Source: Saprospiraceae bacterium (GTDB taxonomy: Bacteria > Bacteroidota > Bacteroidia > Chitinophagales > Saprospiraceae). Taken from it: a stretch of 64,000 nucleotides of DNA. The DNA lies in contig JADJYH010000081.1 of the NCBI GenBank assembly GCA_016719855.1, positions 1 to 64,000 on the forward strand, in the 5' to 3' direction. The notes under the pieces were generated by a model. That model was not told the DNA's origin and did not search any database. It was given only the letters and a program-made list of their open reading frames with translations. Made by a program: the position numbers and the translations under genes. Below are positions 29,379 to 39,587 of this stretch, piece by piece (the first letter of the stretch is position 1; every line of letters begins with the position of its first letter).

Positions 29379-29957
29379 ATGAAAACGACCGCATTGCTCC
29401 TGTTTTTTGCTTTCGCAATTGCTGCGCCAGCCATTTCGCAGCAGTTTTCCTTTGGTTTTCAAATCATCGGGTTGTCCGTCCATTTGAAAAAAAGCAAGCA
29501 TTCCCAACTTTTCAAGGGCAAAATCACGCACGACGGCAGGGTGGTGGTCAACGGCGGCGTGCTCTTCACCGCCCGCTACCACGTCAACGGTTTTTGGGGC
29601 GTCCAAGCCTCGCAGGCGCTGGTGGTCCGAGACTGCTCCGGGCGCTTCCTCGGCATGTCGCACCTCGGGGTTTTCGGCAAAAAGAACGACCTCTGGGACT
29701 CGCCCAACAGCGTGGACGTGAGCTTCGGCCCCATGTTTTTTTACCGCCAAAACTGGGCGCTCCTGCCCGGGTACGTGGACGAGGGCCTCTTCAAAATCAG
29801 CGACAACCAGCAGTGGATGACCAAGTTCGTCTGGCACGGCGGCATGGTCTCGTACCGCCGCAGGCTGGAGCCTGACCGCTACTTCCAGCTTGACATGCTG
29901 CCGGGTTTCCCGGAGTTGATTTCCATAGGGCCAGGGATGTCGTTTCAGCGGGGCTAG
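29379..29957 (+). CDS. Secreted protein of unknown function
   Basis: 192 residues from ATG 29379 (a GTG two codons earlier is less likely). Signal peptide MKTTALLLFFAFAIAAPAISQQ, then a beta-rich body: FSFGFQIIGLSVHL, GRVVVNGGVLFTARYHVNGFW, VSFGPMFFYRQNWALLPGYVDEG and a C-terminal RYFQLDMLPGFPELISIGPGMSF. The alternating hydrophobic strands and terminal Phe suggest a small outer-membrane or periplasmic beta-barrel. No family recognised and no sorting domain. It converges with the BNR gene, and the two ends nearly touch. Confidence 0.6.
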   Translation: MKTTALLLFFAFAIAAPAISQQFSFGFQIIGLSVHLKKSKHSQLFKGKITHDGRVVVNGGVLFTARYHVNGFWGVQASQALVVRDCSGRFLGMSHLGVFGKKNDLWDSPNSVDVSFGPMFFYRQNWALLPGYVDEGLFKISDNQQWMTKFVWHGGMVSYRRRLEPDRYFQLDMLPGFPELISIGPGMSFQRG

Positions 29958-29967
29958 GGAATTAGGT

Positions 29968-31465
29968 TCATTTTATCACCAATTTCTCCGTCCAACTCAC
30001 ACCGTTTTTTTCCATGCTCAAAAAATAAAATCCGGCCGGAATGGCCGAGGGGAGGGACAACTGCGCCGTTGCGCCAGCAGAAACTATGTTGAGTGGCCAA
30101 TGCTCCACGGATTGCCCCGTGCCGCTTACCAACGAAGAGGCGGGCTTGCCCAACGGTGTGCATTTTTATCAAAACAGAACCGGAAGCCGGGTTGGTGAGT
30201 AGTTCGAAAAAGGGGCTTGGAGTGGGCGTTTCCGAAGTGGAATTGATGATGGCAAGCGGGCCTCGACGGTAAACCAATGCCCCGCCTGTCTGGTAAATCA
30301 GGTGAAAAGCGCCATTGGCAAAGCGCAAATCGGGGTATTTCTGGTTGCCGGTGGCTTGGGTGAGGTTCGTGGGTGGATAGTCCATCAGCCCCGTTGCACC
30401 CGTTTCTGAGAATTTGTAAACAAGCTCACCGCCATTGCCACCAAATCCGGTTTCTTCCCAAATGACGCAGAGCGTGTCGCCGTTGCCAGCAGTGGAAGGG
30501 AAACTTTGGAGGCCGGTGGCATTGGTGGCCGGAAGGGGGAACTGCCAACCCTTCGACATGGTGCCACTGTGCAGCGTAGCGCCGTAGATGCGGCCTTGCC
30601 CGCTGGCGCCGCTCATCCAAACGGCGAGCAGGCTGTCGTTGGCGAGGCGCTGGAGGCGGGGGCCGCTGATGGGACAGGCGTTCACCATCCAGTCGGTTTC
30701 GTCCACGTCGGTGGCAGCTTCGAAGGTAGCGGCATGGTCGGTGCTGCGGCTCACCCAGACATCACGCAGGTTGTTGTCGTTGTTCCGAAAAACCAGCCAG
30801 ACGCTGTCGCCAGCAACCACCATATCGGAAGGGCAGCATTCACAGACGTACTCGCCATCGGCAGGCTCACTGCCCACCACGGGTGGCAGGAAGCTTGCCC
30901 CGCCATCCTCCGAGCGAACGACGATGTAGCGGGCCTCGGTCTCGGTGGCCAGCTCCCGGATGACGCTCACGATGGGGTTCCCTACCCCGTCAACGGCAAT
31001 GGAGGCGAGGGTCGTCCAGTCGCCAGTGGGCGGGTCGAAGACGGAGACGGGCGGGAGAAAGGTTTGCCCGCCGTCCTCGGAGCGCAGCAGGTGAACGCCA
31101 GAATCGAAATTTTCAAAAACAACGAAAATCTTGTTGCCGGAAACGGCCATGTCCAATCCGCCGAATCCGTAGATGTCGGGTGGGATGCCGCCCGTGTTCA
31201 GTTGGACGGGCGCCTCGAAGCTGTCGCCCGCTTTGCGGGAAAAGTAGATTTTCGGGCTGGTGCCAGATTTGCCCCAAACGGCCACGACCTCGCCGTTTGG
31301 CAATGTGGCCAACTTTGGGCTGGAAGCCCCAAATGTCGAGGCGGCCACCGGGATTGGTTGCGACCATGCAATGTCAGTTTGGGTAAACAACGGCGTGGTG
31401 AACATGGCCAAAAACATTGCGGTAGCAACATTTTTCAGCAGGTGTGAATTGGCGTTCAGCTTCAT
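29968..31465 (-). CDS. T9SS-sorted BNR/sialidase-like beta-propeller protein, frameshifted at the end
   Basis: Signal peptide (MFLAMFTTPLFTQ) followed by a propeller of BNR-type Asp-box repeats: LLRSEDGGQTFLPPVSV, VVRSEDGGASFLPPVVG, VSRSTDHAATFEAATD and others, plus the paired-Cys loop DGEYVCECCPSDM. BNR folds occur in sialidases, but the catalytic Arg triad is not evident, so no enzymatic call is made. A frameshift near 30150 cuts off a normal T9SS sorting tail (VEHWPLNIVSAGATAQLSLP, GFYFLSMEKNGVSWTEKLVIK) ending at 29968. Restored length is about 498 residues. Secreted and surface-attached. Confidence 0.75.
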
Positions 31466-31489
31466 GGCGAATGAATTTCTGAGTAAAAA

Positions 31490-32993
31490 TTATTCGTAAA
31501 TGTACTCAAAGCAACCAATATCCGGGGTCGCCGGGTCTCGCTCTGTTCCAATCAAATCGAAGGTGATACCGGGAAGCGGCAGTGCCATTTTCTCCGCCAC
31601 GGAGAGTGTGTCGAGGCGATAATCGTCTTCGTTTGTGTCGGCGAAAAGTGCCTCTTGGGAAGTGGGTGTCAGGCAAGCTGTGCAATGGTCGAAGAAGTCG
31701 GGGAAGCCCGTCTCGGCATCCAACAACTCGTCCACCCGAATGATGCAATGGTCGAGGGCATATTGCAGGTAAAAAGGATTATTGTCCGGTGAAGTCGGCG
31801 ACGGTGATTTCGTCCCGTTTTGAGCCGTAGATGATGCAGTTGGTGAAACTGGCGACCAGCGGATTGGTGCGGGGATCGTTGGGGCCTTGGCAAAGCGGGT
31901 CGTCGCAGATACCGTTGCCCATGTTGAGGGCGGAGGCGTCGGTGCCGTAGTTGGCGAGGGTGCAGTAGGTGAAGTCGTAGTTGCCGCCGTAGCCGAGCTG
32001 CACGGCATGGGTTCCGTTGTTGAAGAAGAGGCAGTTTTCCGCCTGCACCGTCGAGTGGATGGCAAACAGCCCGACACCGGAGGTGTTGAAAACCTGCACG
32101 TTTTTCAGCGTAAGCTCCGCCGAAGAGTCCACGTAGATGCCGAACAGCGAGTTTTTGATGGTGGCGTGCTCGATGACGTGGCCGCTGCTGCCTGCTCCGA
32201 GAATGATGCCTGTCCACTGCCCGTCGGCATCGGCGAAGTCCTCCTCCAGTCGGTCGCCCTCAATGATGACGGGGTTTTCGGCGGTGCCTTGTACGTTCAG
32301 GTGGCCATTTTCCAAGAAAAAAAGCCTGCCCGAATTGTAGATTATCTGTTCGCCGTTTAGGTCTTCCGTCCTCGAAAGCCCGCCGTGAACATGGATTCTG
32401 GCTCCGGCGGGAATGGTCAGCGTGCAGTCGTCGAAGGCCACGATGCCGTAAAGGACGTAGGGCTTGGGGTCGTCCCAGATAACTTCTCCGCCACCACACG
32501 AGTAGAGCGTGATGCTGTCCTTCGACCAGCGGCTGGGGATGTAGTTGGCGTTTTGCCCCCAAGCTTCGAGCGTCACGTGCTGCACGTTGTCGTTGGTTTC
32601 GAAACGGATGGAATCGTACACGAAGTACGGGCTGGACGATAGTGGTTCGTCGGGGTTTATTTTCACTTCCACGAACACGTAAATCGAATCTTTGGGGTAA
32701 ATGACCACGTCCTCGTGCTCGTCGCCGGGGATGCCATCCACGTTCAGGTTGAACTTAGATTGCTGATTGCCAGCCAGTTGTATCTTCGAAATGCGGATGC
32801 TTTCGCTGTGCGGGTTGTAAACACGGATGTAGCGGGTGTCGGAGCCGAGTTCCGTAAAAACGGTATCAAAGCGGAGCGTGTCCACCGAAAACTCAAGCTT
32901 GTCGCTGCTGGAAGTGGTGAATTTGTCCTCCTTGCGGCAGGATGTGAGCAGCAGCAAGAGCGTGATGGGCGAAACGAGTAGCAGGTATCTCAT
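31490..32993 (-). CDS. Lipoprotein with right-handed parallel beta-helix, frameshifted
   Basis: ATG at 32993 gives MRYLLLVSPITLLLLLTSC, a lipoprotein signal; longer frames upstream add junk. Residues 20-130 look like an immunoglobulin-like or DUF-type sandwich (TLRFDTVFTELGSDTRYIRVYN), followed from about 180 by beta-helix rungs (PVIIEGDRLEEDF, GIILGAGSSGHVIEHATIKN, LFGIYVDSSAELTLKNVQVFN). A missing A near 31783 breaks the frame after VADFTGQ. The last 95 residues (NNPFYLQYALDHCIIRVDEL ... PDIGCFEYIYE) end with the DIGCFE motif typical of these helices. About 500 residues, exported; no activity assigned. Confidence 0.75.
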
Positions 32994-33474
32994 GAAAGGT
33001 GACTTGCGATTATTGATTAGTGGATAGGGGTGGGATTTTCTAACGATGAAAATTGGAAATTGATTTAGGTGGGCAAAAATATGGGAAAATACAGGATTGC
33101 CACGAGGCAAAAAATCTATGAAAAAAGCATTAAAAAAAATTGACTATTTTAGAATACGGCATTAACTTGCGCTGAGTTTTTTACCCGCATGAACCCCAAA
33201 ACATAAATGCCTTCAGCCCTAAAAACCGCTCTCCCACATTATTTCTAGAGAAATCAAGGCTGCTCTTTTACGTTGGCTTCCCTTCGTGGCATAGCAAGGT
33301 ATATTGCATTGATTGTGCATACCGTCAACGCATGTGCTTTTCTGTGCAAAAGATTTTTATTCAATTCAAGTGGCCCGTAATCTCATCAACAAAAGGCTGA
33401 AAACTTGCATCAGTTCACTTTTGCATGACTTATTTGCCACCTTTATTTCCTAACATTCTCAAACTTATTTTCAA
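32994..33474. other. 480-bp divergent intergenic region
   Basis: AT-rich gap between the divergent beta-helix lipoprotein and GNV-repeat fibre genes. It should hold both promoters, but I cannot fix a convincing -33/-7 pair. No hairpin or RNA gene seen. Confidence 0.4.
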
Positions 33475-35014
33475 ATGAAGACCAAACTTTTCCCAACCAT
33501 TTTTTAACCGCCCTCATGCTGGCTGGCACTATTCAACTTTCCGCTCAGATAAGCGGACAGGTCATCAACTTTCACTTCAACCGCTACAACAGCGCACCCA
33601 ACGGGAGCAAAGTCACGGTACACGATGGTGAAAACCTCGGCACCTTGCAATGGAAAGGCTGGACACCCGGCAACGAGTACCAGGCTTCTGCTGGCTTTGG
33701 TGTGGACGTGACCGGCACACCAGCGGATGGTTACCTGCCCTCCCGCTTGAGTTTTTACACGGGCGGTTCTGGCCTATTGGAGCGTATGACCATCCTGGAG
33801 AATGGCTACCTGGGCATTGGCCTCTCCAATCCTGCTGAATTGGTGGACATCAACGGCAACGTCATCGTGCGGGGCACCAGGCTGTCGCTCGGACTGGGCA
33901 GTTCCTTCGGCAACGGCGGCGAGGCAATGACCCATTCCAACACGGACTGTACTGGCGCACCGCTGCCGGATGAAGTGCTGACGCTCAACAACGGCGGCGG
34001 CTTTCCCGGCGGTGTGTACGTGGAAGGGCCGGGCGGCCTTCACGTTTGCGCAACCCTAGAATCGGAATGCCTGAAGGCAGAAAACAACGTTGTTTCCGAA
34101 AATGGGAACGTGGTGGCGCTTGGCGGCGCAGCACTGGTCGTCCCATGCAACCCGGGCCAAGGTGACTTCATCGCCGAAGGTGCGAACGGGGACTTTATTG
34201 CAAGGCATGGGCATGTGATTGCCGAGGAGGGAAATGTGACCGCCCGCCAGAACATTACCTCCCAAGTGGGCAACATCACAGCCACTGCTGGCAACATGAC
34301 CGCCAATATTGACGTGATTGCGCAAACGGGAAATGTTGATGCCCAGGCAGGGATGTCATCGCCAACGGGAACGTGACCGCCGAGACTGGCAATGTTACTG
34401 CCAATGACGATGTGATTGCGCAAACGGGAAATGTTGACGCCCAGGCAGGGAATGTCATCGCCAACGGGAACGTGACCGCCGAGACAGGCAACGTGGTAGC
34501 ACAATTGGGGAATGTCACCGCCAACTTCGATGTAAGCGCCGGGCGCGATGTGCTTGCTGGCGACGACGTGTTCGTGGCCGACAACCTCGGCGTCGGGCTG
34601 AACACCGACAACCTCGCCGTGTGGCCCGATGGCTACCGCCTCGCCGTGGCCGGCAACATCATGTGCGAGGAAGTACGGGTGGAATTGCAGGGTAGCTGGC
34701 CCGACTACGTGTTCAGTCCCGGCTACCAGCTAATGAGTCTGCCGGAACTCGAAAAGTCCATCCAGGAGAACGGCCACCTGCCCAACGTACCCTCCGCTAC
34801 CGCGATGGAAGCCGACGGCCTGAAACTGGGCGAAATGCAGCGCATCATGATGGAAAAAATTGAGGAACTGACCCTCTACGTCATCCAGCAGCAGAAGAAC
34901 CTAGAAAAACTGGAGGCCGAAAACCAAGCCCTCCGTATCCAGCTGGAAAAGCTGCAACATAAGGCCGATGAAAATGACTACTGCCGGGCGCATGTTGCCG
35001 CCGAACCCATTTGA
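33475..35014 (+). CDS. Secreted GNV-repeat fibre protein with C-terminal coiled coil, frameshifted
   Basis: ATG at 33475; a missing T in the run near 33500-33506 separates MKTKLFPTIF from TALMLAGTIQLSAQ, together a signal peptide. A beta-rich head (to about residue 190) leads into a solenoid-like stretch of about seven-residue units such as ETGNVTA, TGNVDAQ, AGNVIAN and LGNVTAN. Then come VADNLGVGL and a tail-fibre-like end: EEVRVELQGSWPDYVFSPGY, LPELEKSIQENGHLPNVPSA and a coiled coil (MMEKIEELTLYVIQQQKNLE). One missing A near 34352 breaks the frame. About 512 residues when joined. It probably trimerises as an extracellular fibre; its target is unknown. Confidence 0.7.
34310..34492 (+). repeat. 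Two near-identical direct repeats inside the GNV fibre gene
   Basis: About 80 bp (GACGTGATTGCGCAAACGGG onwards) occurs at 34313-34392 and again, with few changes, at 34410-34492. The nearly identical DNA suggests recent unit duplication. The missing A in the first copy is visible by comparison with the second. Confidence 0.7.
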
Positions 35015-35037
35015 TGACCATTTAAATTTCTAATAAA

Positions 35038-36238
35038 ATGATCAAACGATTATTGAAAAATATCAACCTGACAGCGAGCGTCTTGGTCATGGTGGCCGGA
35101 CAACTGTGGGCACAGCCGCCGTTCAGCCTTACCGATGGCGTGTACCGCCTGCCCTACGCCGACGGCACCAGCATGAACACCAACCGTGACCACTTCGCCC
35201 ACACCCCGCAGGGTGCCTACGACCTCGCAGGTACGGGCGGCGGCCCTTACCAAGTTGCGGCAGCTGCCAGCGGTGTTATCCGGGCTATCGACGATGCACA
35301 CGACAACACTTGCAACTTGCCCAACTGCGGCTGCAACAACTACGTGTGGATAGAGCACCCTAACGGTGAGTGGAGCAAGTACACCCACATGAGCCAGGGC
35401 AGCGTGACTGGCAACGGCTGGAGCGTCGGCGATATAATCTGCGCCGGGGACATCCTCGGCCCGGAGGACGACATCGGCTGTGCCTCGGGCGACCACCTGC
35501 ACTTTGAAGTGGGGCGGCCCTTCGACGTGACCAACCCCTTCACTGTGGCCGGGGGCTTCATGGGCGCTGCCGGGCTGGGCGATTACCTCATCCCCATTTT
35601 CTGCGGCGTGAGCGACTACATCCTCGACGATAGCGATGACGGCTTGACTGCCAATCCTTGCGACAACACCGTTTGCCCCGCCGCTCTGGACTTCATGAAC
35701 CTGACCCACTTGGCGAACACTTATACCGTGGAAATGGCCGCCCTCATCACGGCTTCCACCAACGTGACCTACTCCCCTGGCTCGGCCGGCATGTACCAGG
35801 GCGGCACAAGCGTGGTGCTCTCCCCAGGTTTCACCGCACAATCTGGCAGTGAGTTCCGGGCTCGCATCGGGCCGTGCAACACCCCGCCGTGGACGTTAGC
35901 CGCCTGCCCAAGTTTCATGGTGCAGGATCCGAACGAACTCATGGTAGGGCCACACACCAACCCCCTCATCATCCGTGAGTTGGCAGCTTTCGGCTTTCCC
36001 ATCGCCCTTCTCCGGCAGCCTGAGCGTGGATTTCGGCTTGCAGCAGGACGCCAACGTGAGTCTAGGTCTCTACGACCTTTCCGGTCGCTTGGTGCAAAGC
36101 TTCGGTCCTGCCGCCCCGATGAAGGCAGGCCGCCACCGCCTCGATATACCCACGGTGCAGGTGCCCCCTGGCATCTACCTCGTGAAAGGGCTGCTCGGTA
36201 GCGAGCTACAGACTCGGAAGGTGGTGAAGCTACGCTGA
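35038..36238 (+). CDS. M23-family metallopeptidase with T9SS sorting tail, frameshifted
   Basis: Signal peptide to about residue 26 (LVMVAGQLWAQ). The M23/LytM domain covers residues 35-175 with Zn ligands visible as RDHFAHTPQGAYDLAG (His/Asp), WSKYTHMS and GDHLHFEVG (HxH). Such enzymes cut peptidoglycan cross-links or other Gly-rich peptides. A spacer with the ALITASTNVTYSPGSAGMY / SVVLSPGFTAQSGSEFRARIG linker, common in Saprospiria cargo, precedes the sorting domain, which is reached after a frameshift near 35990 (PSPFSGSLSVDFGLQQD ... GIYLVKGLLGSELQTRKVVKLR). About 400 residues. The metzincin gene downstream carries the same linker. Confidence 0.85.
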
Positions 36239-36271
36239 GGGGGGGCGGGAATGCGTGTCGGTTGTTTGTGA

Positions 36272-36305
36272 AAAATTGAGCTGTTGCCAAAGGCAACCCA
36301 ATTTT
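36272..36305 (+). terminator. Hairpin terminator
   Basis: Nested inverted repeat AAAATTG...GTTGCC-aaa-GGCAAC...CAATTTT just after the M23 gene. Confidence 0.55.
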
Positions 36306-36343
36306 ACTGACTCAGCGTTTTTCACGTTCAAAAAAATCAAATC

Positions 36344-38170
36344 ATGAATGCGATAAAAAAAGCAACCATCCTGCTCGTGCTGGTGCTGTGGGCCGTGGCC
36401 GGTTTATTTGGCCAAAAGCTCATCGAGTACCTGCCCGTCGCAGCCAAAAAGGGGCTGGACAAGAAGCAGTCCCACTACTACGAGGTGGCCAAGTCGTGGC
36501 GGTTTGCGACTGGCTCCCGGTTGGCCACCGTTGACGTGCGCCAGTTCCTGAACGACACCGTTGTTTTCAATTTCAACAATGCCACCTTCACCGCTGTCAA
36601 GCAGCAGCGGCACACGCCATTTGACCTGGAGCGCAAGTCTTGGGTCGGCAAGTTCGTCGGCATTGGCGGCGAGGTACACGTGGTTTTCAAAGAGAACGAA
36701 ATGGTCGGGTTCGTCCAGTTCGATGATTTTGCCTTCCTCATCCGGCCACTCGGCAAGGGCATCCACGCCGTGCTGGACTGGGACATGACGATGGACGACG
36801 GCTGCAAAACCCCCGACACCGAAAGTTTTGAGTTCCAGGGCGACACCGACGCTGCCAAGCGCAAGCAGTACGACCTCCCCGACCTTCGGCAAAAAGACCA
36901 GTCCAAGCTCCAGCCGGGGCAGGCCGCCACGGGCGAATGCAACGTGCGGGTGCTCGTGGCCTACACCGACGACGTGGATGCCGCCGTGCCCGACGTGCTG
37001 ATGGACATCGTGAACATGGTGAACCTTGCCAACACCGGCTACATCAACAGCAGCACCGGTGCCGATGCCTTTGAAATGAGCATGGAACTGGCCACTGCCT
37101 TCGAGGTGAACTATGCCGAAACGAGCGACATTGACGACGACCTCGACGCCTTTACCGACACAGGCGACGGCATCCTCGACGGCATCCACGCCCAGCGCCA
37201 GCTTTGGGACGCCGACCAATGCGTGCTGCTCACCACCACCGGCACGGGCCTCGGCTGGATCTCCACTGACTACGAAGACCAGTTCTCCGTGACCGGGCAA
37301 GGCAATTTCTACGCGCTGACCTTCCACCACGAGACAGGCCACAACGCAGGATGTACCCACGCCACCACGCAAGCCACGGAGCCTGGCACCTCGCCCTGGG
37401 CCGCTTGGGGCGAGCCGACTACCGGGTGCTTCCGCACCGTGATGGCCTACCAAGATGCCTGTGGCATGAACCCTTGTCCTCGGCAAAACATTTTTTCCGA
37501 CGACGACGCCAACTCGTGGACCTGCGGCGGCACCAATTACACCCCCGGCGACATCGACCACCGCAACCAGGATCGCATCACCCAGTCGGCCCCGATTGTG
37601 GTGAACCACGAGGTCGTCAGCAACGACGTCACCTTCACAGACGACTACAACTGGCAAGCGCGGGAGGCGGTACACGTGGCCGCCAACAACACGCTGGCCT
37701 ACGCCTCGCCCACCAACCAGTTCGAGTTCCACCCCAGTTCGCTCGGCAGCTTCCGCGCCAGCAACCGCGTTACGCTCGGCAGGGGATTCGTGGCGAGGAG
37801 CGGCTCGTCGTTCAGGGCCTACCTCGAAAGCTGCACGTCCATCGCACCGCTGACCGGGGGCGACACTGAAAGTCGTTCCGGCGAGCCTGTGGCCGAGGTT
37901 GGCAATGCCGACGGGTTCAGCCTACAAGTGCAGCCCAACCCGTTCTCCACGGTGGGGGACGTGGTGTACGAGGTTCCCGAAGAAGACAAAGTGGAAATCA
38001 CGCTGTGGTCTGAAACAGGCCAGTTGGTACAGACCATCGTGGCAGCCCAACTGCACCCGGCTGGCAAGTTCAACACACCGTTGCAACAGTTCGGCATTCC
38101 ACCAGGGTTTTACATTATGAAAATGACCTTCGGTAAACAGCAGAAATTCCTGAAGGTAGTTCGTTCGTAA
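36344..38170 (+). CDS. Secreted metzincin-type zinc protease with T9SS sorting tail
   Basis: 608 residues, frame intact. Signal peptide (LLVLVLWAVAGLFGQ). A propeptide-like region reaches about residue 190; the catalytic domain starts ECNVRVLVAYTDDVDAAVPD and carries the full zinc motif H329-E-T-G-H333-NA-G336-CT-H339 with a Met-turn at TVMAYQDACG. This matches reprolysin/peptidyl-Asp metalloprotease-like families. Next comes the spacer VTFTDDYNWQAREAVHVAAN / VTLGRGFVARSGSSFRAYLE, as in the M23 gene, then a sorting domain (LQVQPNPFSTVGDVVYEVPE ... GFYIMKMTFGKQQKFLKVVRS). Probably exported by T9SS and degrades extracellular protein. Confidence 0.88.
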   Translation: MNAIKKATILLVLVLWAVAGLFGQKLIEYLPVAAKKGLDKKQSHYYEVAKSWRFATGSRLATVDVRQFLNDTVVFNFNNATFTAVKQQRHTPFDLERKSWVGKFVGIGGEVHVVFKENEMVGFVQFDDFAFLIRPLGKGIHAVLDWDMTMDDGCKTPDTESFEFQGDTDAAKRKQYDLPDLRQKDQSKLQPGQAATGECNVRVLVAYTDDVDAAVPDVLMDIVNMVNLANTGYINSSTGADAFEMSMELATAFEVNYAETSDIDDDLDAFTDTGDGILDGIHAQRQLWDADQCVLLTTTGTGLGWISTDYEDQFSVTGQGNFYALTFHHETGHNAGCTHATTQATEPGTSPWAAWGEPTTGCFRTVMAYQDACGMNPCPRQNIFSDDDANSWTCGGTNYTPGDIDHRNQDRITQSAPIVVNHEVVSNDVTFTDDYNWQAREAVHVAANNTLAYASPTNQFEFHPSSLGSFRASNRVTLGRGFVARSGSSFRAYLESCTSIAPLTGGDTESRSGEPVAEVGNADGFSLQVQPNPFSTVGDVVYEVPEEDKVEITLWSETGQLVQTIVAAQLHPAGKFNTPLQQFGIPPGFYIMKMTFGKQQKFLKVVRS

Positions 38171-38201
38171 AAAAAAGGCCGGGGCGCTCGCCTCGGCCTT
38201 T
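38168..38201 (+). terminator. Intrinsic terminator after the metzincin gene
   Basis: GC-rich stem GGCCGGGGCG / CGCCTCGGCC flanked by A5 and a T6 tail, directly after the stop codon. Confidence 0.8.
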
Positions 38202-38302
38202 TTTCATTCTCCGCTTGCTGGATTGGACTGGCAGGTTGGGAGCGCTCGTACTTCCGAATTCCATGCTGGAAAAAGGTAGCCATCTGGTCTTGTTAAAAAA
38301 TT

Positions 38303-38460
38303 AAGTTTGATGCAGAATCGCTGCCAGAAGGTTTCTACTTTCTGGTGCTGGAAACTGCCGATAAAGTGCTAAAGGAAAAATTGGTGATTTCGAGGAAAGG
38401 TATCGTTTTCCTTATTCAAGAAAGGTCGTTGGGTAGTCCCCAGCGGCCTTTCTTATTCTA
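38303..38460 (+). pseudogene. Orphan C-terminal piece of a T9SS sorting domain
   Basis: An open stretch reads SLPEGFYFLVLETADKVLKE and KLVISRK, the last strands of a T9SS sorting domain, followed by a short tail to TAG near 38460. No start or upstream cargo part exists: the stretch lies between the terminator of the protease gene and the peroxidase gene. It is probably the remnant of a deleted cargo gene. Confidence 0.5.
38418..38454. terminator. Hairpin terminator
   Basis: AAGAAAGGTCGTTGGG (38418-38433) pairs with CCCCAGCGGCCTTTCTT (38438-38454). Located between convergent transcription units. Confidence 0.65.
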
Positions 38461-38479
38461 GGAAGCAATGATTTTGGGA

Positions 38480-39424
38480 TCATTTATCATTCCGCACAAA
38501 CTGGTCGTCCGTTAGCGCCTCCAAAAACAATTTCAGTTCTGCTTTTTCAGTAGCGGTCAGGTTCAGCGGCTTGGCCAGCGAGGTGTCCCGGTTGATAGCG
38601 TCGGGCACCACCTTGGCCGGGTCGTTGTAAAAATCAATCACCTCGTCAAGGCTGCGGAACATCCCATTGTGCATGTACGGGGCGGTGAGCGCCACGTTGC
38701 GCAGGCCTGGCACCTTGAACTTGCCGTGGTCGGCGGGACTGCGGGTGATGGCGAAACGGCCTTCGTCGTTCAGGTCTTTGCCATTGTAAAGTCCGACGTT
38801 TTTGAACTCATCGGCGGTAAAATCAGGCGTAAAGTGGCAGTCGAAACAGCGGGCCTTGTCCATGAACAGTTCCCGTCCCCTCACAGCTGCCTCGCTCATT
38901 CCGCCCGGCTCATCGAACATCCAGCGGTCGAAGGGCGTGTTGGCGGTTTCGAGGGTGGAAACGAAGATGGCCAGCGCCTTGGCGAGGTCTTCAGCGTTGG
39001 CCTCCCGGCCAAATATTTCCATGAAAGCAGGCCCGTAAACTGGGTGGCTGCGCAGCCGCTGTTCCACTTGGGCAAGCGTCATACGCATTTCAACAGTGTC
39101 CTGGATGGGGATGAGCACTTGGTCTTCCAGCGCCACCACCCGCCCGTCAAAAAAGAAGTGCGAGCGCGCCGACATGTTGGTGATGCTGGGCGCATTGCGC
39201 CTGCCCAACCTGCCACCTACGCCCCGGCTGAATCGGGCAGTATCGGCAAAAGCAAATTCTGGGATATGGCAAGAGCGGCAGCTCACCGTGCTGTCGAGCG
39301 AGAGGATGGGGTCGGAGAAAAGCCGCTCGCCGAGTTGGGTGGCGTCCTTCGGCCCTGCGCCCGAAAAGGCCAGCAACAGCGCAACGACAACAGTTACGGG
39401 CAGTAGGTAAAGTATTTTTTTCAT
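38480..39424 (-). CDS. Di-haem cytochrome c peroxidase (CcpA/MauG family)
   Basis: 314 residues from ATG 39424 (MKKILYLLPVTVVVALLLAF signal or anchor). Two c-type haem sites, C49-RS-C52-H53 and C193-FD-C196-H197, with the family segments LGERLFSDPILSLDSTVSC, RRNAPSITNMSARSHFFFDGR, FKVPGLRNVALTAPYMHNGMFRSLDEV and a final LTATEKAELKLFLEAL. These periplasmic enzymes reduce H2O2 with electrons from small cytochromes, or act as MauG-like oxidases. Frame intact. No partner cytochrome nearby. Confidence 0.92.
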   Translation of the reverse strand: MKKILYLLPVTVVVALLLAFSGAGPKDATQLGERLFSDPILSLDSTVSCRSCHIPEFAFADTARFSRGVGGRLGRRNAPSITNMSARSHFFFDGRVVALEDQVLIPIQDTVEMRMTLAQVEQRLRSHPVYGPAFMEIFGREANAEDLAKALAIFVSTLETANTPFDRWMFDEPGGMSEAAVRGRELFMDKARCFDCHFTPDFTADEFKNVGLYNGKDLNDEGRFAITRSPADHGKFKVPGLRNVALTAPYMHNGMFRSLDEVIDFYNDPAKVVPDAINRDTSLAKPLNLTATEKAELKLFLEALTDDQFVRNDK

Positions 39425-39560
39425 CGAAAATAAGGTTGCTTGGCGGGTTGGGTCGCACAGGTTTAGGGCGGCAAAGTTCTGGTTTCTTTTTGGGAGGGAC
39501 AATCTAAAAAATCCTTAAAATTGAAACGGGGTTCCGAAGCCAAAGCCCCGAAAACCCGTC

Positions 39561-39587
39561 GTAACTCGGTCTGCAAGTCCGAGTTAC
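39561..39587. terminator. Hairpin overlapping the stop of the 39584 gene
   Basis: Perfect 9-bp arms GTAACTCGG (39561-39569) and CCGAGTTAC (39579-39587) that include the minus-strand stop codon. May terminate or stabilise the transcript. Confidence 0.4.

Noticed and set aside
30506..31447. 313-codon plus-strand open frame
   Set aside because: Antisense to the BNR protein gene, whose Asp-box repeats are clear.
36404..37732. 442-codon minus-strand open frame
   Set aside because: Antisense shadow of the metzincin protease gene, rich in Val/Gly/His only because of GC-rich third positions on the other strand.
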